A DNA stretch of 64,000 nucleotides from positions 37,344 to 101,343 of the forward strand of contig JBGUYY010000019.1 of NCBI GenBank assembly GCA_045222555.1, in the 5' to 3' direction. Below are positions 45,217 to 53,287 of this stretch, piece by piece. Position numbers and translations under genes: made by a program. This DNA comes from UBA1756 sp045222555. GTDB taxonomy: Bacteria; Bacteroidota; Bacteroidia; Bacteroidales; WCHB1-69. The notes beneath the pieces were generated by a model, which was not told where the DNA came from, made no database searches, and saw nothing but the letters and a program-made list of their open reading frames with translations. Each line of letters opens with the position of its first letter. Positions within the stretch are counted from its first letter, which is position 1.

Positions 45217-46011
45217 ATGAAGAGATTTTTGCTGATTTTCATGCTGTTGTTGTCGAGCTTCGCGGCCTACTCGTACGAAAACACCTACGCGGTGGTGGTG
45301 GCGGTGGCTGATTATAAGAATTTCTCCGCCGAAAAGGGCGACCTGAACTATACCATCAATGATGCGAAAAAGTTCTACGAGTTCCTGTTGTCCACCGAGG
45401 GCGGTTCAGTGCCTGCAGAAAATATTGTTTACCTCACCGATGCCAGTGCCTCAAAAGCCAGTATCATTGTGAGGGCCAGAATGTTGTTTTCCAAGGCGAA
45501 AAGTAATGACCGTGTCATCTTTTATTTTTCCGGACACGGCGACCGGGGCTGCTTTTTGCCTTATGATGTGGATTTGTTTGGAAATAATTTGCTGTATTTC
45601 AGTGAAATAAAATCCATCTTCCGCTGTGCCAAATGCAATTATAAATTCCTTTTTGCAGATGCCTGTTTCTCGGGAAGTATGAAGGATGTCAAGACAGAGA
45701 CCGTGCAGCAAAATATTGCAAAAGAGTCTCAGGACGCTTCCAATATGAATATCGCAGTGATGATGTCGTGCAGCGATAATGAAACCTCATGGGAATCAGG
45801 ATCGATACAGCAGGGTTATTTCACCTATTACCTGATACGGGGACTTGCCGGAGAGGCCAACCGCGATGGCAGCAACTATGTTACGATACAGGAGTTGTTT
45901 TATTATGTTTATGAAAAAGTGAGGGAAAGAGTGGCCGGCATGGGGCATACCCAGACTCCGGTTCTTTTCGGCAACTTTGACCTAAAACTGATTGTTTCAA
46001 AAATTCAATAG
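45217..46011 (+). CDS. Exported caspase-like (C14) protease
   Basis: 264 residues. Signal peptide (RFLLIFMLLLSSFAAYS). Caspase-fold signatures: YAVVVAVADYKNF at the start of the fold, catalytic His107 in IFYFSGHGDRG, catalytic Cys150 in FADACFSGSM, and MMSCSDNETSWES and GYFTYYLIRGLAGE after it. Both dyad residues are intact. A signal peptide means that it acts outside the cytoplasm, on the same side as the kinase ectodomains. The start was placed at MKRF since the 12 upstream residues would disrupt the signal sequence. Confidence 0.92.
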   Translation: MKRFLLIFMLLLSSFAAYSYENTYAVVVAVADYKNFSAEKGDLNYTINDAKKFYEFLLSTEGGSVPAENIVYLTDASASKASIIVRARMLFSKAKSNDRVIFYFSGHGDRGCFLPYDVDLFGNNLLYFSEIKSIFRCAKCNYKFLFADACFSGSMKDVKTETVQQNIAKESQDASNMNIAVMMSCSDNETSWESGSIQQGYFTYYLIRGLAGEANRDGSNYVTIQELFYYVYEKVRERVAGMGHTQTPVLFGNFDLKLIVSKIQ

Positions 46012-46045
46012 ACGATAGAACTACTGTTTTTCAAAATTACTCATT

Positions 46046-46777
46046 ATGGATATTGAAATTAAAATCGGAAGGGAAGTAGAGGGCGCGATGGTGCATCGGG
46101 TGCCTTCTACCTACACGAAAGTAAGCCGCCGCCATGCCACACTGTTCTGGCATGATGGCATTGTCACGTTGGAGGACAATGAGTCGTCGAACGGCACTTT
46201 TGTGAACGGCAAGCGTATTGCTAAAACCAAAGTCACAGAAAACGATACCGTATGGCTGGGCGGCGATAATGCCGGCAGTGAGTGCTATCCACTGGATTTG
46301 AAGCCGATTTTCGCCTCCTGCCGTGAGGCCGAAACCGCCCAGCGTACCGACTACACACAGGAGTTCGCCCGCGTCAAGCAAGCCTACATCAACTATCAGG
46401 AGGAGGTTTCACGATTGAAAAAGCAGGCCACCAAAAAGTCGCAGATGCCCAAACTGCTCGCCTCGCTGATTCCCGCGGTGTTGGGTTTGGTGTTTTTCCT
46501 CGCCACGTTAGGGAGCGACAATCCCAACATGATGAATATCCGTATCGGTATCATGGTGAGCGGCACGGCCATCTCGGGCATCGTCGGCGCCATCACGATG
46601 GGCAAGAGCAGCGCCGTCAACGAAAAGATGTCGGAGGAGATTACCGAATTGCAAATCAAGTATCAGAAAGAGTACAAGTGCCCGAAGTGTGGCAAGGATT
46701 TCAACATGAACACGCATTGGAAAAAGCTGGCTGCCGCTGGCAAATGCCCCCACGGCTGCGGTGCCCGCTTCGTATAA
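46046..46777 (+). CDS. FHA-domain protein with two membrane helices and C-terminal zinc ribbon (FHA-2)
   Basis: 243 residues. The FHA domain begins at the N-terminus (IKIGREVEGA with GR; TKVSRRHATLFWHD with S-x-x-H; NESSNGTFVNGKRI), about residues 1-75, so the pThr pocket looks intact. A coiled-coil-like stretch (VKQAYINYQEEVSRLKKQ) leads to a pair of hydrophobic helices (LIPAVLGLVFFLATLG and IGIMVSGTAISGIVGAIT). It ends with a zinc-binding module (YKCPKCGKDFNM ... KCPHGCGARF). A membrane-bound pThr reader placed just before kinase-2. Confidence 0.9.
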   Translation: MDIEIKIGREVEGAMVHRVPSTYTKVSRRHATLFWHDGIVTLEDNESSNGTFVNGKRIAKTKVTENDTVWLGGDNAGSECYPLDLKPIFASCREAETAQRTDYTQEFARVKQAYINYQEEVSRLKKQATKKSQMPKLLASLIPAVLGLVFFLATLGSDNPNMMNIRIGIMVSGTAISGIVGAITMGKSSAVNEKMSEEITELQIKYQKEYKCPKCGKDFNMNTHWKKLAAAGKCPHGCGARFV

Positions 46778-46805
46778 CCTCGTATAATCGCATCCAAAAC
46801 TATCC

Positions 46806-48272
46806 ATGCAGAACAAAAAAATATTGAACTATACGCTTTTGCGGCCGCTGGGGAAAGGCGGTATGGCAGAGGTGTGGTACGCTGAAAACCAGATAGAGAA
46901 GCCGGCAGCGGTGAAAATCCTGAACGACGACCTGTCGCGTAACGCCCAGATTGTGGAGCGTTTCTGCAATGAAGCCAAGGTCACGGTGAAACTCAACCAT
47001 CCCAATATCCGCCAAGTGTACGACTACGATGAGATTGACGGTCGTCCCTGTATGGTGATGGAGTACCTTGAGGGCGACGACCTTGCCGCCCGCATGAAGC
47101 GAGGCGAACAGTTTACTGACGGACAGCTGCGCCTCTGGTGGAACCAGATTGCGGATGCCTTGAACTACACCCATCAGCAGGGCGTGGTGCACCGCGACAT
47201 CAAGCCTTCCAACATCTTCGTGACCGACAAGGGCGAGGTGAAGCTGCTGGACTTCGGCATTGCCAAGGTGCGCGACAGTATCACGGCCACCACCACGGGC
47301 GCGATGATGGGCACTCTCATGTACATGAGTCCCGAGCAGGTGCGCGACAGCAAACATATCGATGCCAAGACCGACCTCTATTCGCTGGCGGTCAGTTTCG
47401 TGCACATTTGTTCAGGACGTGTGCCCTACGACCGCGACACCACCGATGACTATGAGATCCGCAAGAACATTGTGGAGGTGCCGGTTGACATGACCGGCGT
47501 GCCACAGGCGTGGCAGGATTTCCTGCGGCCTTATCTGGCCAAGAACCCCGATGAGCGTCCCGCGCTGACGGCCTTCCCGGCGGATGCGCCGGCCTTGTCA
47601 GCAGCAGTGACTCCGGCAGCAGAAGGCAAGGCTGTTTCGGAAGAGACCATTGTGGGCGATGTTCCTACAGCGAAGGATGCCCCGGATGAGGCAACGGTGG
47701 TGGAAACTCCGCCTGCTGAAGCCTCACAAAAAGTTCCGGCACCGACCGCGCCCCAAAAGCCGCGTAAGCGCAAGGTATGGCCGTGGATCGTGGCGGCGAG
47801 TGCGGTGGTTGTACTGCTGGTGGGTGTTGTGCTGATGGTATCAGAAAGCAAGAAGGTTCCAGCTGGCTATGTGGATTTGGGTTTGAGTGTGTACTGGAAA
47901 AACAGTGACGAGAAGAACCCTCCAGATGCCACCGGCTACACCTATGATGATGCAATGAAAAAGTTTGGCAACCAATTGCCCACAAAGGCACAGTGTGAGG
48001 AGTTGAAGAGCAAATGCACGTGGACGTGGGACAGTAGTAAAAAAGGTTATAACGTAAAGGGGCGTAACGGCAATTCTATCTTTCTGCCCGCTTCCGGTGA
48101 CGATGTGTACAACATGTTCGGCTACTATTGGTCGTCCACACCCAATGGCTCAGAGGATGCGTGGCTCTTCGGCTTCATTTATTCGAAGAGTGTTATGTCT
48201 TCGGGAGAGTACATGATCAACAATGATCGTCGCTTCGCTGTCCCCGTGCGCCTCGTGATGCCCAAAAACTGA
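46806..48272 (+). CDS. Transmembrane Ser/Thr kinase with FISUMP-like ectodomain (kinase-2)
   Basis: 488 residues. The kinase domain (about 8-265) is closely similar to kinase-1: LGKGGMAEVWYAE, AAVKIL, HRDIKPSNIFV (Asp131), DFGIAK, MSPEQ. The juxtamembrane linker carries SEETIVGDVP (Thr281) and DEATVVETP (Thr297). One membrane helix (about 322-345; WPWIVAASAVVVLLVGVVLMV) is followed by a C-terminal domain (about 350-488; YVDLGLSVYW, FGNQLPTKAQCEEL, NSIFLPASG, GYYWSSTP) of the FISUMP type. It differs from kinase-1 by lacking WG repeats. Last gene of the operon; a 13-bp hairpin follows. Confidence 0.92.
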   Translation: MQNKKILNYTLLRPLGKGGMAEVWYAENQIEKPAAVKILNDDLSRNAQIVERFCNEAKVTVKLNHPNIRQVYDYDEIDGRPCMVMEYLEGDDLAARMKRGEQFTDGQLRLWWNQIADALNYTHQQGVVHRDIKPSNIFVTDKGEVKLLDFGIAKVRDSITATTTGAMMGTLMYMSPEQVRDSKHIDAKTDLYSLAVSFVHICSGRVPYDRDTTDDYEIRKNIVEVPVDMTGVPQAWQDFLRPYLAKNPDERPALTAFPADAPALSAAVTPAAEGKAVSEETIVGDVPTAKDAPDEATVVETPPAEASQKVPAPTAPQKPRKRKVWPWIVAASAVVVLLVGVVLMVSESKKVPAGYVDLGLSVYWKNSDEKNPPDATGYTYDDAMKKFGNQLPTKAQCEELKSKCTWTWDSSKKGYNVKGRNGNSIFLPASGDDVYNMFGYYWSSTPNGSEDAWLFGFIYSKSVMSSGEYMINNDRRFAVPVRLVMPKN

Positions 48273-48304
48273 TGTTTAGAGGTTATGACAGGGGTGCTGC
48301 ACCA

Positions 48305-48332
48305 TTCCGCTGCGAACTTGTTCGCAGCGGAA
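48305..48332. repeat. REP-like palindrome between convergent genes (copy 1)
   Basis: A perfect 13-bp inverted repeat (TTCCGCTGCGAAC at 48305-48317, complement at 48320-48332) with a 2-base loop. The outer part (CACCATTCCGCTG ... CAGCGGAA) is the same as in copy 2 at 52295-52321. No T-tract. It lies between kinase-2 and the radical-SAM gene. Confidence 0.85.
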
Positions 48333-48348
48333 CCTCACCCTTCACCTT

Positions 48349-49296
48349 TCAATTCTCAATTCTCACCTTCCCCTGCCACGTGTCCAACTCCTCCATCCTT
48401 TTTTCTATTCTTTGTAAAATCACGTCGTACCGCGTTAATCCCCAGTGGTTCACATACAGGTAGCGTGGCGGCACCTCGCCGGCAAACCGTTCGATGGTGA
48501 ATGCCGGGTTGAGCCGTTCGGTGATTTTTACAATGAAATCAATATAATTTTCTGTTGTAAAAATATGAAAATCAGCAGGATGGGTGATGAAATCCTGCTG
48601 CATTTTTGTGTCTTTAATAATTTGTAGTTGATGGAATTTTATCCCATTGATTTTGAGTTGGTTAATGATGGAAACTTCAGCTAGCCACTCGTCGGGTGTC
48701 TCGCAGGGCAGTCCGTAGATGAAGTGCGCCGCGCAGTGGATGCCGCGCTCTGCGGTCATCCTGATGGCCCGCTCCGCCGTGGCGAAATCGTGCCCGCGGT
48801 TGATGCGGTGCAGCGTGGCGTCATTGCAACTCTCCACCCCGTACTCCACCGACACGAACATCCTTTTTCCCAGCTCCGCGAAGTAGTCCAGCTTTTCCTC
48901 GTCCACACAGTCGGGACGGGTGCCCACCACGATGCCCTTCACCAGTGGGTTCTCCAATGCCGGCCGGTAAATCTCTTTCAGCTGGGATAGGGGAGCGTGG
49001 GTGTTGGAAAAGGCCTGGAAATAAGCAAGGTACGCACCGGCGCGCCGGTAGCGGTTGCGGTGAAACTCCATGCCCTCGGCTAACTGCTGCTCCACGCTCT
49101 TGCTGGGGGCGCAGTATGAAGGGTTGAAAGCGTCGTTCAGACAGTAGGTGCAGCCCCCTGTGCCCACCGTGCCGTCGCGGTTGGGACAGCTGAAACCGGC
49201 ATCAATCGTCAGCTTCTGCACGCGGGTGCCGAACTGCTGTTGTAAAAATCGTTTGTAGGAGTTGAAGCGGCGGGTGTCGCCCCACGGGTAAATCAT
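48349..49296 (-). CDS. TIGR01212-family radical SAM protein (YhcC-like)
   Basis: 315 residues. Opens DTRRFNSYKRFLQQQFG, then GFSCPNRDGTVGTGGCTYC, the family's cluster-binding Cys arrangement, followed by YFQAFSNTHAP, VVGTRPDCVDEEKLDYF and EYGVESCNDATLHRINRGH. It is an uncharacterised radical-SAM enzyme of the Elp3-related group. Its ATG overlaps the stop of the sigma factor gene (ATGA), so it is the last of a three-gene coupled operon. Confidence 0.93.
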   Translation of the reverse strand: MIYPWGDTRRFNSYKRFLQQQFGTRVQKLTIDAGFSCPNRDGTVGTGGCTYCLNDAFNPSYCAPSKSVEQQLAEGMEFHRNRYRRAGAYLAYFQAFSNTHAPLSQLKEIYRPALENPLVKGIVVGTRPDCVDEEKLDYFAELGKRMFVSVEYGVESCNDATLHRINRGHDFATAERAIRMTAERGIHCAAHFIYGLPCETPDEWLAEVSIINQLKINGIKFHQLQIIKDTKMQQDFITHPADFHIFTTENYIDFIVKITERLNPAFTIERFAGEVPPRYLYVNHWGLTRYDVILQRIEKRMEELDTWQGKVRIEN

Positions 49297-49889
49297 ATCG
49301 CGTACTTCATTTTTTCCATGATGGCCCCCAGCATGTACTTGGCCCTGAAAAGCTGTATCTTCACATTGTTCATGCTGATGTTCAGCTCTTGCGAAATCTC
49401 TTCGTAGGAAAGTTCTTGGAAATAACGTAACTCAATGAGAGTACGGTACTTGGGACGGAGTTGCGCTACTGCCCAGTGCATCATCTCGGCGCGTTCTTTC
49501 TGCATCACGGTCTCCTCTTGCGACTGCATGGGCGTGCCTTCGCAGCTGTTTTCAAACAGACAGAAGTCCTCGTCCACGCACTGCGGCGAGGTGTTCTTGC
49601 GGCGCATATAGTCGATGCAGTTGTTGATGGCGATTTTGAAAAGCCATGTCGAGAAGGCATAGTCGGTCGTATACTTCTCCAGATTTTTGAATGCCTTTCC
49701 GAAAGCCTCTATGGTGAGATCTTCCGCATCGTAGGGATTCTTCATCATCTTCAACAGGGTGAAATAGAGCGGATCGCGGTAGTAACGCATCAGGTCGGAA
49801 TAGGCCTTCTGACTGCCGTTTTCGAGGGCGTCTTTCACTAATAGTGCGTCGCGTTTCGCCTTGTCGGTGGTGCAGTTTGTTATTTCCAT
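49293..49889 (-). CDS. ECF-family RNA polymerase sigma factor
   Basis: 198 residues. Region 2 (DPLYFTLLKMMKNPYDAEDLTIEAFGKAFKN, then FSTWLFKIAINNCIDYMRRK) and region 4 (LRPKYRTLIELRYFQELSYE followed by EISQELNISMNNVKI) are clear. No anti-sigma factor is adjacent, so its control is not evident. It is coupled at both ends: 10-base overlap with the glycosyltransferase upstream and a 4-base overlap with the radical-SAM gene. Confidence 0.93.
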   Translation of the reverse strand: MEITNCTTDKAKRDALLVKDALENGSQKAYSDLMRYYRDPLYFTLLKMMKNPYDAEDLTIEAFGKAFKNLEKYTTDYAFSTWLFKIAINNCIDYMRRKNTSPQCVDEDFCLFENSCEGTPMQSQEETVMQKERAEMMHWAVAQLRPKYRTLIELRYFQELSYEEISQELNISMNNVKIQLFRAKYMLGAIMEKMKYAI

Positions 49890-51028
49890 TTTGATTTTTC
49901 AAATTTCGAACCCAAATAAATCCATGGCCTCAGCAGGGTGAGGAGGATTTCGTAGAAGAAGATGCCTGGCACTACAGGCATCTCCCCCAGCTTTTTCGCG
50001 CCTTTGGCGAAGACCAGATACTGCATGCCGATTTTCAGCAGTATCGCCCCGCACACAATGCCCAGCATGATCCAGTTGTGCTGGATGACGGTCAGGCAGA
50101 TGCAGGCAATGGCTGCAGCGTGAAACAGGAAGCTGAGCCAGTTGTACCATTTCAGCAGAAAACGGGGAATGGCTTTGTAGAAGCTTCGGCTAATGACTGC
50201 GAATTGTTTGATTTGCATCCATTTGGAGAAGTCGATGGGGTATTGTTCCATCACGGCTTCGGGCGAAGCCACCACGTTGCAGGCGTCGTGCTTCACCGCC
50301 TCGTTGATGAAGATGCAATCCTCACCGAAGGGCAGCTGCGCATGGCGGAAGTAGAGCTCTTTGTTGTTGAAGAAGATGCGTTTGTGATAGGCAAGGTTGT
50401 GACCGTCGGCCATGACCGGCATGCCGCTGATGGTGTACGAAAAGGCAAGGATGGAGGTCTCCAGCGAGTCGTAATGCAGCAGCTTGTTGAAAAGTCCAGG
50501 CTTCCGTCCGTAGGAGGCATGCCCAAGCACCACACGGGTTTTGCGCACAAACCTTCCCGCCACCTGCCGCAGCCAGTACGGACTCGACGGCATGCAGCTT
50601 GCTCCTGTCATCAGCACAAGGTCGTTCTTCGCCGCCTGTATGCCAATGGCCATCGGGAACTTCTTGCCCTCAATGGTGGAAACCGAGGAAGTCATGTTCA
50701 CGTAATGCAGGTTGTGGTACTTGTTCTTCATCTCGATCGCCAACTGCGGCGTCTCGTCCGTCGAGTTGTCGTTCACTAACACCACTTCGTAGTTCGGGTA
50801 GTCCTGCGTCAGCAGCTCCGGCAGTGACTTGATAAGGTGATGCGCCTCATCATGCGCCACAATGATGATGGAGATGGGCGGATATTCCTCCGACAGAATG
50901 TGCTTCTTTTCCTTTCTAAAAACAAAGCGTCCGTAGAAAGCAAGGTAGTAAAGTAGCAAACTGATAATGATAACCCCTAAGATAATCAAGCAGATAAGGG
51001 TGTATGGAGGAAGGTTTTGCAGGAACAT
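49880..51028 (-). CDS. Membrane-anchored family 2 glycosyltransferase
   Basis: About 382 residues from MFLQNLPPYT. An N-terminal membrane helix, then a GT-A domain (YPPISIIIVAHDEAHHLIKS, VVLVNDNSTDET, GEDCIFINEAV), and three C-terminal membrane helices. The start was moved to 51028 because the -7 box TACATTTG lies at 51051-51058 inside the longer ORF. The family includes cell-surface polysaccharide synthases; the product is unknown. It overlaps the sigma factor gene by 10 bases. Confidence 0.85.
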   Translation of the reverse strand: MFLQNLPPYTLICLIILGVIIISLLLYYLAFYGRFVFRKEKKHILSEEYPPISIIIVAHDEAHHLIKSLPELLTQDYPNYEVVLVNDNSTDETPQLAIEMKNKYHNLHYVNMTSSVSTIEGKKFPMAIGIQAAKNDLVLMTGASCMPSSPYWLRQVAGRFVRKTRVVLGHASYGRKPGLFNKLLHYDSLETSILAFSYTISGMPVMADGHNLAYHKRIFFNNKELYFRHAQLPFGEDCIFINEAVKHDACNVVASPEAVMEQYPIDFSKWMQIKQFAVISRSFYKAIPRFLLKWYNWLSFLFHAAAIACICLTVIQHNWIMLGIVCGAILLKIGMQYLVFAKGAKKLGEMPVVPGIFFYEILLTLLRPWIYLGSKFEKSKWK

Positions 51029-51050
51029 GGTAGCGGTTAATAACATTTTG

Positions 51051-51058
51051 CAAATGTA
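51051..51058 (-). promoter_or_regulatory. Putative -7 box TACATTTG for the glycosyltransferase operon
   Basis: TAnnTTTG match about 22 bases before the ATG at 51028; it nearly abuts the tgt promoter on the other strand. Confidence 0.5.
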
Positions 51059-51090
51059 TTGGAAAGATTCCAAGATTTAGTTTATTTTTG
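51059..51090 (+). promoter_or_regulatory. Bacteroidota-type promoter of tgt
   Basis: TTG (51059-51061), a 21-base spacer, then TATTTTTG (51083-51090) followed by CCG. It starts 50 bases upstream of the ATG at 51109. Confidence 0.65.
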
Positions 51091-51108
51091 CCGAAAATTA
51101 TTAACAGA

Positions 51109-52242
51109 ATGCAGTTTACAATTGAAAATAAGGATGCCCATAGCTCCGCCCGCGCCGGTGTCATCACCACCGATCATGGCGATATTTTAACTCCCATCTT
51201 TATGCCAGTAGGTACCTTGGGTGCTGTCAAAGCAGTGCATACCAATGATTTACACGATGATGTGAAGGCTCAGATCATTCTCGGCAACACTTACCACCTC
51301 TATCTCCGTCCTGGCATGGAGGTCATCGAGGCCGCTGGCGGGCTCCATAAGTTCAACGGCTGGGACCGCCCCATCCTTACCGATAGCGGTGGCTTCCAGG
51401 TCTTCTCCCTTAGCAAATGTCGTAAGATAAAACCTGAAGAGGGCGTCTGGTTCCAGTCGCATATCGACGGTTCCCGCCATCTTTTCAGTCCTGAGAAAGT
51501 AATTGATATACAACGCTCTATCGGCTCCGACATCATGATGGCCTTCGATGAGTGTCCGCCCTATCCGTGCGACTACGAGTATGCCCGCAAGTCGCTCGAC
51601 ATCACCCTCGGATGGCTCGCCCGCTGCTGGGAGCATTACCAGCATACTGAACCCAAGTATGGACACTACCAGTCGCTGTTTCCCATTGTGCAGGGCAGTG
51701 TTTTCAAGGACCTGCGCAGCCGCTCCATGGAGGCGGTGGCGAAGTACGACAGCGACGGTATCGCCATCGGCGGTATTGCCGTGGGCGAACCTGTGGATAT
51801 GATGTACGAAATGGCCGACCACTGCTGTCAGCAGCTGCCTGCCGACAAACCGCGTTACCTCATGGGCGTTGGAACTCCCGTCAACATCCTCGAAAATATC
51901 GCCTTCGGCGTGGATATGTTCGATTGTGTGATGCCTTCTCGTGCCGGCCGTCACGGCATGGTCTTTACATGGGATGGCATTTTGAATATGCGTAATGAAA
52001 AATGGAAGGATGATTTCACACCGCTGGATGCCAACAGCGACCTGCCCGCCGACCGCCTCTATACGCGCGCCTTCCTTCGCCACCTCTATACCGCCAATGA
52101 GATTCTTGGCCAGATGATCGGATCACTGCACAACCTTCACTTCTATCTTGAATTGGTTACGGCTGCCCGCCAGAAAATTAAAGAGGGTGTCTTCGCGGAA
52201 TGGAAGAATCAGGTGGTGCCGAAACTATCTGCCCGTTTGTAA
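51109..52242 (+). CDS. tgt: tRNA-guanine(34) transglycosylase
   Basis: 377 residues from MQFTIENKD. Exchanges guanine-34 for a queuine precursor in tRNAs with GUN anticodons. Motifs: LGNTYHLYLRPG, LTDSGGFQVFSL (nucleophile region), DECPPYP, FPIVQGSVFKDLR, GGIAVGEP, GVGTPVNILENI, MPSRAGRHGM. The zinc site of the E. coli enzyme (CxCxxC...H) is missing; the region reads DANSDLPADRLYTRAFLRHL. A cysteine-free version is, to my recollection, usual in Bacteroidota. The promoter box lies between the alternative start at 51088 and this ATG. Confidence 0.95.
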   Translation: MQFTIENKDAHSSARAGVITTDHGDILTPIFMPVGTLGAVKAVHTNDLHDDVKAQIILGNTYHLYLRPGMEVIEAAGGLHKFNGWDRPILTDSGGFQVFSLSKCRKIKPEEGVWFQSHIDGSRHLFSPEKVIDIQRSIGSDIMMAFDECPPYPCDYEYARKSLDITLGWLARCWEHYQHTEPKYGHYQSLFPIVQGSVFKDLRSRSMEAVAKYDSDGIAIGGIAVGEPVDMMYEMADHCCQQLPADKPRYLMGVGTPVNILENIAFGVDMFDCVMPSRAGRHGMVFTWDGILNMRNEKWKDDFTPLDANSDLPADRLYTRAFLRHLYTANEILGQMIGSLHNLHFYLELVTAARQKIKEGVFAEWKNQVVPKLSARL

Positions 52243-52294
52243 TCTTGGGCAATAGTCCAAATAACACTTTCATTTACACAGAATTACTAACACC

Positions 52295-52321
52295 ATTCCG
52301 CTGGCCAAAGGCCAGCGGAAT
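52295..52321. repeat. REP-like palindrome between convergent genes (copy 2)
   Basis: A perfect 12-bp inverted repeat (ATTCCGCTGGCC at 52295-52306, complement at 52310-52321) with an AAA loop, between tgt and the dihydrouridine synthase gene. It shares its outer stem and the preceding CACC with copy 1 at 48305. No T-tract. Confidence 0.85.
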
Positions 52322-52329
52322 CCCCCACG

Positions 52330-53280
52330 TTACTCCTTCCCGACAATTTCCATTGTTCGCCGCTCGAACTCGTCGATGTCGGTGATGCGCAACAGTTGTG
52401 TCAATTCTTCTGGAGTAAGGTTTTGGAATGTGGCGAAGTAATGCCACAGCTCCTTCAGCAGCGACAGGATGTGCTGCCGCCCCCGCGCGGCCGCCAGACT
52501 CTCTACCAAGTCCCGGTAAAAGGAGGCAAACCGGCTGCGTTTCTCCTTCATGGGGAGCTCTGCCCCCGCTGCCAGCTCTTCTGCCAGAAAGATATTTCTC
52601 AGTATCCCGCGCCCTAACATGATGCTGTGGATGTCGGGAAAACAGGCGCGGAACCGGCGGTAAGAGTCGAGGTCGTTGATGTCACCGCTATAGACCACGC
52701 GGTGGGTGGTTTTTTCGCACATTTTTGCCAGCTGTTCCCAGTCGGGTGTGCCGTTGTACTCTTGTATGCCTAATCTCGGGTGGATGGCGATGAAATCCAG
52801 CGGGTAGGCATCCAGCCGCTCCACGATCTCGATGCCTTCTTCGGGCTTCGACCAGCCGGTGCGCATCTTCACCGAGAAGCGGCACTCGGGCGCGTTGTGG
52901 GTTACGGCGGCCACTACCGCCTCCACCTTGTCGGCGTGCGGCATCAGGCCGCAGCCCCGCTGTTTCCGCACCACCTGCGCCGACGGGCAGCCGATGTTCC
53001 AATTCGCCTGCTGGTAGCCCAGCGTGGCCAGCGCCTGTACGGTGTCGCTCATCTGCACGGGTTCATTGCCCATCAGCTGCGGGATGATGACCATGCCGCT
53101 GTTGTGCGCGGGCTGGATGTCGGGCCATTTCCGCACGTTCAGCTTCGCCAGCTCCTGCGCCGCCAGAAAAGGCGTCACCGCCATGTCGATTCTGGCAACA
53201 TGGCGGTGAAGACAGTTTCTGAAATGATAGTGGGTGATGCCGTGTAGCGGCGCGAGAATGAATGTGATGTTCTCTTCCAA
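52330..53280 (-). CDS. tRNA-dihydrouridine synthase family protein
   Basis: 316 residues. FMN-dependent TIM-barrel enzyme reducing uridine in tRNA: FILAPLHGITHYHFRNCL at the start, IIPQLMGNEP, ANWNIGCPSAQVVRKQRGCGLM (the Dus signature with catalytic Cys), FSVKMRTGWSKPEEG, FIAIHPRLGIQEYNG, VVYSGDINDLDSY and IMLGRGILRN. The third-strand HxR is changed (HPRLG rather than HGRT), so exact position specificity cannot be told. It follows the T9SS protein gene by 7 bases as the last member of the dcw operon. Confidence 0.9.
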   Translation of the reverse strand: MEENITFILAPLHGITHYHFRNCLHRHVARIDMAVTPFLAAQELAKLNVRKWPDIQPAHNSGMVIIPQLMGNEPVQMSDTVQALATLGYQQANWNIGCPSAQVVRKQRGCGLMPHADKVEAVVAAVTHNAPECRFSVKMRTGWSKPEEGIEIVERLDAYPLDFIAIHPRLGIQEYNGTPDWEQLAKMCEKTTHRVVYSGDINDLDSYRRFRACFPDIHSIMLGRGILRNIFLAEELAAGAELPMKEKRSRFASFYRDLVESLAAARGRQHILSLLKELWHYFATFQNLTPEELTQLLRITDIDEFERRTMEIVGKE

Positions 53281-53287
53281 GATGAAA

